NCBI GenBank assembly: GCA_963712815.1
Contig: CAVQJL010000010.1
Location: 186,001 to 250,000, forward strand
DNA from: RPQJ01 sp963712815
GTDB lineage: Bacteria; Pseudomonadota; Gammaproteobacteria; Steroidobacterales; Steroidobacteraceae
Length of the DNA: 64,000 nt
Direction of reading: 5' to 3'
A program made the translations under genes and the position numbers. The stretch's first letter is position 1; each line of letters starts with the position of its first letter. Positions 57,608 through 64,000 of this stretch are shown here, piece after piece. The notes under the pieces are model-generated. The model searched no databases and had not been told where the DNA came from. It saw only the letters and a list, made by a program, of their open reading frames with translations.

Positions 57608-59061
57608 CAGGCCGCCTTCCAGGCGATGTCGAGTTGCTTGGCGGCGCGCACGTCGTCGAGGCGGCGTCTCGGCAGCGTGTACGGCGCGCCCTTGAGCTTC
57701 GCCGGGTCGGACAGCGCCTCCTCGCGGATGGCGACCATCGCCTCGACGAAGGCGTCGAGTTCCTCCTTCGACTCGGTCTCGGTGGGCTCGATCAGCAGGC
57801 ACTCAGGCACGAGCAACGGGAAGTAGGTGGTCGGCGCGTGGAAGCCGAAGTCGAGCAGGCGCTTGGCGAAGTCCATCGCGGTCGTGCCGTGCTCGCGCGC
57901 CTCGCGACGCAGCGTCACGATGAACTCGTGCCCGGCCCGGCGGCCGGGATAGGCGAGCTCGAAGCCCGCCGCGGACAGGCGCACCATCAGGTAATTGGCA
58001 TTCAGCGTCGCGAATTCGGACACGCGGTGCATGCCCTCGCGGCCGAGCATGCGCATGTACACGTACGCACGCAGCAGGACGCCGGTGTTGCCCATGAAAG
58101 CCGACAGCCGGCCGATGCTCTGCGGCAGGTCCTTCTCGCCGAGCCAGCGGTAGCGCTGGCCGTCGAACCCGACGATCGGCACGGGCAGGAACGGCAGCAA
58201 CCGCTCGCCCACGCCGACCGCGCCCGAGCCCGGTCCGCCGCCGCCGTGCGGCGTCGAGAAGGTCTTGTGCAGGTTCATGTGGATGACGTCGAAGCCCATG
58301 TCGCCGGGACGCACCTTGCCGAGGATCGCGTTGAGGTTGGCGCCGTCGTAATAGAGCAGCCCGCCCGCCTCGTGCACGATTTGCGCCACCTCGCCGATGC
58401 GCCGCTCGAACACGCCGAGCGTCGAGGGGTTGGTGAGCATGATTCCGGCCGTGTGCGGGCCGACCGCTGCGCGCAGCGCGTCGAGGTCGATGTCGCCGCT
58501 CGGCAGCGAGGGGATCTCGCGCACCGTGCAGCCGCACATGGTGGCGGTGGCCGGGTTCGTGCCGTGGGCCGCGTCCGGGACGATGATCTCGTTGCGCGCG
58601 AGGTCGTTCCGGGCGCGGTGGTAGGCGCGGATCATCGCCACGCCGGCGAACTCGCCCTGCGCGCCCGCCATCGGCGTGAGCGACACGCCGCGCATGCCGG
58701 TGACGGCCTTGAGCATTTCCTGCAGCTCGTACAGGCACTGCAACACCCCCTGCCCCGTGGATTCCGGCGCGAGCGGGTGCCGGCCGAGGAACTGCGGCAG
58801 CATCGCGTACTGGTTGCAGGCACGCGGGTTGTATTTCATCGTGCACGACCCGAGCGGGTAGAAGTGCGTGTCGATGGAGAAGTTGAGCCGCGACAGCCGC
58901 GTGTAGTGGCGCACCGCCTGCAGCTCCGAAACCTCGGGCAGCAACGGTGGCGTGCTGCGCCGCAGCGCCTCCGGCACGCGGGAGGCAGTGGCGGCCTGCG
59001 GGTACTGCGCCTCGGCGCTGCGGCCGGTGCGGGAGTGCTCGAAGATCAGCTTGTCGTTCAT
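57607..59061 (-). CDS. gcvPB: Glycine dehydrogenase (decarboxylating) subunit 2
   Basis: The 484-residue subunit carries the PLP Lys in HMNLHKTFSTPHGGGGPG, preceded by SIDTHFYPLGSCTMKYNPR and SLTPMAGAQGEFAG. P-protein decarboxylates glycine and transfers aminomethyl to the lipoyl arm of GcvH. Here, as in Bacillus, archaea and many proteobacteria, P-protein is split into PA and PB subunits. Start and neighbours fit; gcvPA lies 23 bases upstream. Confidence 0.95.
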   Translation of the reverse strand: MNDKLIFEHSRTGRSAEAQYPQAATASRVPEALRRSTPPLLPEVSELQAVRHYTRLSRLNFSIDTHFYPLGSCTMKYNPRACNQYAMLPQFLGRHPLAPESTGQGVLQCLYELQEMLKAVTGMRGVSLTPMAGAQGEFAGVAMIRAYHRARNDLARNEIIVPDAAHGTNPATATMCGCTVREIPSLPSGDIDLDALRAAVGPHTAGIMLTNPSTLGVFERRIGEVAQIVHEAGGLLYYDGANLNAILGKVRPGDMGFDVIHMNLHKTFSTPHGGGGPGSGAVGVGERLLPFLPVPIVGFDGQRYRWLGEKDLPQSIGRLSAFMGNTGVLLRAYVYMRMLGREGMHRVSEFATLNANYLMVRLSAAGFELAYPGRRAGHEFIVTLRREAREHGTTAMDFAKRLLDFGFHAPTTYFPLLVPECLLIEPTETESKEELDAFVEAMVAIREEALSDPAKLKGAPYTLPRRRLDDVRAAKQLDIAWKAA

Positions 59062-59084
59062 GGGCGTGTCCTCAAGGGCGCGGC

Positions 59085-60461
59085 TCAGGCCGCGGCCGCG
59101 CTGTGCTGCATCACGTCGGCGAGCGCACGTGCGTAGGTCGCGATGTCCTCGGGCGTGCGGGTCTCCGTCGCGCACACGAGCAGCGCGTTGCCGAGGGACG
59201 GGTACTGGGCCGAGATGTCGCAGCCGCCCACGATGCCGCGCGACGCGAGCGCCTCGAGCACGCCGCGCACGGGGCGGTCGAGCAGCAGCACTGCCTCGTG
59301 GAACCGCGGCCGGTCGAAGGCGAGGCGCACGCCGCGCACCCGCGTGAGCGCCTCGACGAGTTCGGCCGAGCGGTCCATGCAGGTCGCTGCGACCTGGGCA
59401 AGCCCGCGGGGTCCGAGCAGCGCCATGTAGATCGTGGCCGCCGTGACCAGCAGCCCCTGGTTGGTGCAGATGTTCGAGGTCGCCTTGCTGCGGCGGATGT
59501 GCTGCTCGCGTGCCTGCAGCGTGAGCGTGAAGCCGGGCCGTCCGTCGAGGTCCACGGTGCGCCCGACGATGCGGCCCGGCATCTGCCGCACGTTTTCGAT
59601 GCGCGTCGTCATGAAGCCGAAGTACGGGCCGCCGGAGGACAACGGCACGCCGAGGGGCTGCCCCTCGCCGCAGACGATGTCGGCCCCCTTGGCGCCCCAC
59701 TCGCCCGGCGGCTTCACGATCGCGAGCGAAGTCGGGTTGACCGCGGCGATCACCAGCATGCCCGCCTCGTGGGCCCGGTCCGTCAGCGCGTCCACGTCCT
59801 CGAGCGTGCCGAAGAAGTTCGGCTGCTGGATGACCAGCGCCGTGATGTCCTCGCCGCGGTACTTGTCGAGGCTCGCTGCGGTGGTGTGGCCGCCGCCCGC
59901 ATCGTAGGGCAGCAGCTCGAAGGCCAGGTTCTGGTTGCCTGCGACGGACTGCAGCACCTGGCGGTAGGTCGGGTTGAGCGCGACCGGCACGAGGATCCGC
60001 TGCGACTTCGACTTGCGGTGCGTGCGCACCGCCATCAGGCAGGCCTCCGCGAGCGCCGTGGCGCCGTCGTACAGCGACGCGTTCGAGGCCGCCATGCCGG
60101 TCAGGCTCGCCATCATCGACTGGAACTCGTACAGCAGCTGCAGCGTGCCCTGGCTGGCCTCGGCCTGGTAGGGCGTGTACGCGCTGTAGAACTCGCCGCG
60201 CGTGACGATGGGCCACACGGCCGCCGGGACGTGGTGGTCGTACGCGCCCGCGCCGATGAAGTTGAGCGGTTGCCCGTCGGACGCCGCGCGCGCCGACATC
60301 AGCCGGCCGATCTCCATCTCGGAGAGCGCCGGCGGTACCGCGTCGAGCGACCCGGCGCGCAGGGCCGACGGGATCTCGTCGAACAGCGCCTCGGTGCTCG
60401 GCGCGCCGATCGCCGCGAGCATCTCGCGGATGTCCTCGGCAGTGTGGGGAATGAAGGGCAT
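59085..60461 (-). CDS. gcvPA: Glycine dehydrogenase (decarboxylating) subunit 1
   Basis: The 458-residue subunit 1 opens FIPHTAEDIREMLAAIGAPS and has FIGAGAYDHHVPAAVW, YTPYQAEASQGTLQLLYEFQ and MTGMAASNASLYDGATALAE, all typical. It lacks the PLP Lys, which is in GcvPB. It lies between gcvH and gcvPB in transcription order T-H-PA-PB with short gaps. Confidence 0.95.
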   Translation of the reverse strand: MPFIPHTAEDIREMLAAIGAPSTEALFDEIPSALRAGSLDAVPPALSEMEIGRLMSARAASDGQPLNFIGAGAYDHHVPAAVWPIVTRGEFYSAYTPYQAEASQGTLQLLYEFQSMMASLTGMAASNASLYDGATALAEACLMAVRTHRKSKSQRILVPVALNPTYRQVLQSVAGNQNLAFELLPYDAGGGHTTAASLDKYRGEDITALVIQQPNFFGTLEDVDALTDRAHEAGMLVIAAVNPTSLAIVKPPGEWGAKGADIVCGEGQPLGVPLSSGGPYFGFMTTRIENVRQMPGRIVGRTVDLDGRPGFTLTLQAREQHIRRSKATSNICTNQGLLVTAATIYMALLGPRGLAQVAATCMDRSAELVEALTRVRGVRLAFDRPRFHEAVLLLDRPVRGVLEALASRGIVGGCDISAQYPSLGNALLVCATETRTPEDIATYARALADVMQHSAAAA

Positions 60462-60476
60462 GTCGGTTCCGTCCCG

Positions 60477-60872
60477 TCAGTGGGTTTCCGCCGCGAGCGC
60501 GGCCTCGTAGGCCTTGGCGTCGAGCAGCGCGGCAAACTGCGCCTTGTCTTCCGGACGGATGCGCATGATCCAGCCGGCGCCGTAGGGTTCCTGGTTGATG
60601 AGTTCGGGCTGGCCGCCGAGCTCGGCATTGCCGGCCACCACCTCGCCGCTCACCGGGCTATATACGTCGGAGGCCGCCTTCACGGATTCGACTACCGCGC
60701 AGGATTCGCCGGCCGAGACGCGGCGGCCGGCCTCGGGCACTTCGACGAACACCAGGTCGCCCAGCGCCTGCTGGGCATGGTCGGAGATGCCGACCGTCAC
60801 GGTGCCGTCGGACTCGAGGCGGGCCCACTCGTGGGACTTCAGGAAACGCAGGTCGGCTGGAACGTTGCTCAT
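60477..60872 (-). CDS. gcvH: Glycine cleavage system H protein
   Basis: The 131-residue lipoyl carrier has the domain start LRFLKSHEWARLESDGTVTV, GISDHAQQALGDLVFVEVPE and the lipoyl Lys65 in CAVVESVKAASDVYSPVSGE. It shuttles aminomethyl, and its lipoylation would depend on lipA/lipB encoded at 21-23 kb. The distances to gcvT (15 bases) and gcvPA (15 bases) indicate one operon. Confidence 0.96.
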   Translation of the reverse strand: MSNVPADLRFLKSHEWARLESDGTVTVGISDHAQQALGDLVFVEVPEAGRRVSAGESCAVVESVKAASDVYSPVSGEVVAGNAELGGQPELINQEPYGAGWIMRIRPEDKAQFAALLDAKAYEAALAAETH

Positions 60873-60887
60873 GGTCTGCTCCGTAGG

Positions 60888-61979
<1,092 letters not shown>

Positions 61980-62005
61980 CGTCTTTGTCCTGGATGCAGA
62001 GCAAT

Positions 62006-62038
62006 AAAAAAGGCGGCAGGCCTCTCCGGCCTGCCGCC
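62006..62038 (-). terminator. Riboswitch-linked intrinsic terminator before gcvT
   Basis: On the minus strand an 11-bp perfect stem (62038-62028 with 62022-62012, five-base loop) is followed at once by six T residues (62011-62006). It lies between the second glycine aptamer and the gcvT ATG, the position for a glycine-controlled terminator. Confidence 0.88.
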
Positions 62039-62215
62039 CCTCTGTCCTGTGACCTGAGAGATCGGGTACCGGTGGTCCGGCGCCTCACCCCTTCGGTGGG
62101 CCTCCCGCGAGGCCGCTCTCCAGAGCCCATCAGGCGACGCCGTACATTTGCCTGAGCGTTTCCGGGCGGGTTGCGCCTTCGGCGGACCGAGGTCGGTCTC
62201 TCTCCGGACGGGCCT
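62039..62215 (-). promoter_or_regulatory. Tandem glycine riboswitch
   Basis: Two glycine aptamers are read on the minus strand. Aptamer I covers about 62212 to 62150: GTCCGGAGAGA, CGCCGAAGGCGCAA, CGCTCAGGCAAA. Aptamer II covers about 62130 to 62039: CTCTGGAGAGCG, CACCGAAGGGGTGAG, ATCTCTCAGGTCACAGGAC. These match the conserved GGAGAG, CCGAAGG and CAGG(C/T)AAA-type cores of the family. Cooperative glycine binding by both domains controls gcv operons in many bacteria, and the downstream terminator hairpin supports ON-switch attenuation. Confidence 0.92.
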
Positions 62216-62232
62216 TGCGATGGGTGGCCGGG

Positions 62233-62238
62233 ATGTTA
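62233..62238 (-). promoter_or_regulatory. Candidate gcv operon -10 element
   Basis: The minus-strand hexamer TAACAT (62238-62233) lies about 18 bases ahead of the first aptamer, a plausible position for the gcv promoter. The region 17 bases upstream reads TGGCCG, a weak -35. This is a guess based on position. Confidence 0.25.
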
Positions 62239-62347
62239 CCCGAGCGCAGGGCAGCCGGCCAGCGCCGCCTGACCCGCGCGGCTTGTCATTTGCGGGCCGG
62301 CACCCGAACATTCCACCCCCCTCCGGAACAGCGAACAGGACGGTCCG

Positions 62348-64000
62348 ATGCGTGGCCTGACAATGAGCCTGCTGATGATGGCCGCGGCGCTGCCCGCCGC
62401 TGCGGAGGCGGCACCGACCGCCGCGGAGAGACTCCACCAGTTGTTCGACGCCGAGTGGGAGCGCGGCCTGAGCGAGAACCCCACCCGGGCGAGCTACCTC
62501 GGCGACCGCCGGTTCGACGACCGCTGGCCCGACCTCTCGACGGAGGCCCGCGCCCGCAGTCATGCCGCCGACCGCGCGGTGCTCGAGACGCTCGCCGCGA
62601 TCCCGGTCGCCGAGCTTTCGGAGGCGGACCGCCTCAATCACGAACTGTTCGGTCGCACCTACCGCCAGGAAATCGACGCGCACGCGTGGGGACTGCAGTA
62701 CCTGCCGATCACGCAGCGGCGCGGCATCCAGTCCGCGCACCAGATCGCCGAGGTGCTGCCCTTCGCGACCGTGCGCGACTACGAGAACTGGATCGCACGC
62801 CTGAAAAGCGTCGGCGCCTACGTGGACCAGAACATCGCGCTGCTGCGCGAGGGCAAGGCGCGGGGGCTCGTGCAGCCGTGCATCATCATGGAGCGTGTCC
62901 CGGCGCAGATCGCGAAACAGGTCGTGGACGACCCGGCGCAGAGCCTGTTCTGGGCGCCGCTCGGGCGCATGCCGGCCTCCATCCCGGCCGCCGACCGGGC
63001 GCGCCTCGAGGCCGCTGCGCGCGCCGCCATCGCGGGCGAGGTGGTGCCGGCGTATCGCCGCCTGCAGGAGTTCTTCGACCGCGAGTACCTCCCCGCCTGC
63101 CGCCAGAGCGTCGGCATCTGGGACACGCCGGGCGGCGAGGCCTGGTACCAGAACCGCATCCGCTGGTTCACGACCACCGCGCTGACAGCCGACGAGATCC
63201 ACGCCATCGGCCTCCGGGAGGTCGAGCGCATCCGCGGCGAGATGCAGAAGGTGATCGATCGGGTGGGCTTCAAGGGCAGCTTCGAGGAGTTCCTCGCGTT
63301 CCTGCGCACCGACCCGCGCTTCCGCTACACGGATCCCGACGAGCTGCTGCAGGCCTACCTCGCGATGTCGAAGCGGATCGACCCGCTGCTGCCGCAGTAC
63401 TTCGGCCGTCTGCCGCGCATGCCCTACGGCGTGCGGCCGATCCCGGCGGAGTCCGCGCCCGACACCACCACGGCCTACTACCAGCCGCCGTCCATGGACG
63501 GCCGCCGCGCCGGCTACTACTACGTGAACCTCTACAAGCCCGAGGAGCGGCCGACCTACGAGATCCCGGTGCTGTCGATCCACGAGGCGGTGCCCGGCCA
63601 CCACCTGCAGATCGCGCTCGCGCAGGAACTCGGCGAGCAGCCGAAGTTCCGCCGCAATTTCGAGGCCACCGCGTTCGTCGAGGGCTGGGCGCTCTACAGC
63701 GAGAGCCTCGGCGAGGAGATGGGCTTCTACGACGATCCGTACGACAAGTTCGGGCAGCTCACCTACGAGATGTGGCGCGCCGTGCGCCTCGTCGTGGACA
63801 CGGGCATCCACCACAAGCGCTGGACGCGCCAGCAGGCGATCGACTTCTTCAAGGCCAACGCCGCCAAGACCGAGCTCGACATCGTCAACGAGATCGACCG
63901 CTACATCTCCTGGCCCGGCCAGGCGCTCGCCTACAAGATCGGCGAGCTGCGCATCAAGGAGCTGCGGGCGCGGGCGACCGAGGCGCTCGGCCCGAAGTTC
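62348..64000 (+). CDS. DUF885 family metallopeptidase-like protein, cut by the window end
   Basis: From ATG 62348 (AGGA upstream) the frame stays open for 551 codons to the window edge. A signal peptide (MSLLMMAAALPAAAEA) precedes a DUF885 domain: ERGLSENPTRASYLGD, DRLNHELFGRTYRQ, GIQSAHQIAEVLPF. The metal site is SIHEAVPGHHLQIALAQEL (HExxxGHH) and FVEGWALYSESLGEEMG. These large helical secreted proteins are predicted zinc peptidases; substrates are unknown. The N-terminal start lies just past the gcv leader on the opposite strand, and about 30-50 residues of the C-terminus are probably missing. Confidence 0.9.
   Translation, partial: MRGLTMSLLMMAAALPAAAEAAPTAAERLHQLFDAEWERGLSENPTRASYLGDRRFDDRWPDLSTEARARSHAADRAVLETLAAIPVAELSEADRLNHELFGRTYRQEIDAHAWGLQYLPITQRRGIQSAHQIAEVLPFATVRDYENWIARLKSVGAYVDQNIALLREGKARGLVQPCIIMERVPAQIAKQVVDDPAQSLFWAPLGRMPASIPAADRARLEAAARAAIAGEVVPAYRRLQEFFDREYLPACRQSVGIWDTPGGEAWYQNRIRWFTTTALTADEIHAIGLREVERIRGEMQKVIDRVGFKGSFEEFLAFLRTDPRFRYTDPDELLQAYLAMSKRIDPLLPQYFGRLPRMPYGVRPIPAESAPDTTTAYYQPPSMDGRRAGYYYVNLYKPEERPTYEIPVLSIHEAVPGHHLQIALAQELGEQPKFRRNFEATAFVEGWALYSESLGEEMGFYDDPYDKFGQLTYEMWRAVRLVVDTGIHHKRWTRQQAIDFFKANAAKTELDIVNEIDRYISWPGQALAYKIGELRIKELRARATEALGPKF

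Noticed and set aside
62216..62347. Open frame at 62148-62360 across the gcv leader
   Set aside because: It is antisense to the glycine riboswitch and has no homology; the leader structure explains the sequence.

Overview
The window is high-GC, gene-dense chromosomal DNA from a gammaproteobacterium. Evidence: the gene order mreBCD-mrdA-rodA-mltB-dacA-ybeD with lipB/lipA, amgK-murU next to lptD-surA-pdxA-rsmA-(usp)-apaG-apaH, a TonB-dependent receptor, and a tandem glycine riboswitch ahead of gcvT. Nearly all genes have clear SD sites or ATGA/GTGA overlaps. No rRNA, tRNA, CRISPR array, transposase or integrase was seen. The exact family cannot be fixed from sequence alone; a lineage near Steroidobacterales/Nevskiales/Xanthomonadales is a guess.

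Layout. (1) 1-4.1 kb is an accessory strip of small, unrelated plus-strand genes (RibD/DHFR-like reductase, CPBP protease, small membrane protein, SnoaL-like protein, VOC protein). It contains an integron-type attC site (79-141), a second degenerate attC-like hairpin (3062-3120) and several N-terminal gene remnants. It looks like a decayed cassette array without an integrase. (2) 4.1-6.3 kb: a kinase-fold protein, an isoprenylcysteine-methyltransferase-like membrane protein and a nitrilase-family amidase. (3) 6.3-12.1 kb, minus: gatC-gatA-gatB-fumarase-hslO. (4) 12.2-21.3 kb, plus: the rod-shape and septal wall operon mreB-mreC-mreD-mrdA-rodA-mltB-dacA-D-amino acid aminotransferase-ybeD, convergent with lipA-lipB. 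(5) 23-32 kb: amgK-murU (MurNAc recycling) divergent from lptD-surA-pdxA-rsmA-usp-apaG-apaH. (6) 32-36 kb: an SDR enzyme and a secreted protein on minus, then a kynurenine-type pair (cyclase/formamidase and kynureninase) with a methyltransferase on plus. (7) 36-38.8 kb, minus: lgt-thyA-SET protein-folA. (8) 38.8-41.75 kb: a TolB-like/TPR protein and two small paralogous proteins of unknown family.

(9) 41.9-47 kb: RlmI-like rRNA methyltransferase, a DUF255 thioredoxin-fold protein and a secreted amidohydrolase. (10) 46.7-50.7 kb, minus: Sua5-type tRNA t6A enzyme, ornithine-decarboxylase-like enzyme, ComB, HAD and HIT proteins, all tightly overlapped. (11) 50.7-53.4 kb: a TonB-dependent receptor with its own promoter and terminator. 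(12) 53.5-62.2 kb, minus: glycine riboswitch-gcvT-gcvH-gcvPA-gcvPB-dgkA-pfkB kinase-double-domain PDZ protease. (13) From 62.35 kb: a DUF885 metallopeptidase-like gene that runs off the window.

Two points matter most to a reader. First, 37.4-41.5 kb carries about 18 single-base indels in five consecutive genes (thyA, lgt, the TPR gene and both paralogs), while repaired reading frames contain no nonsense codons. This looks like local consensus error rather than gene death. Second, the least explained content is the repaired TPR/TolB protein with its pair of small proteins ending in a shared LDPMIVIRP motif, the SET-domain protein inside the thyA-folA operon, the 117-bp palindromic element at 23.0-23.1 kb, and the integron remnant at the left end.
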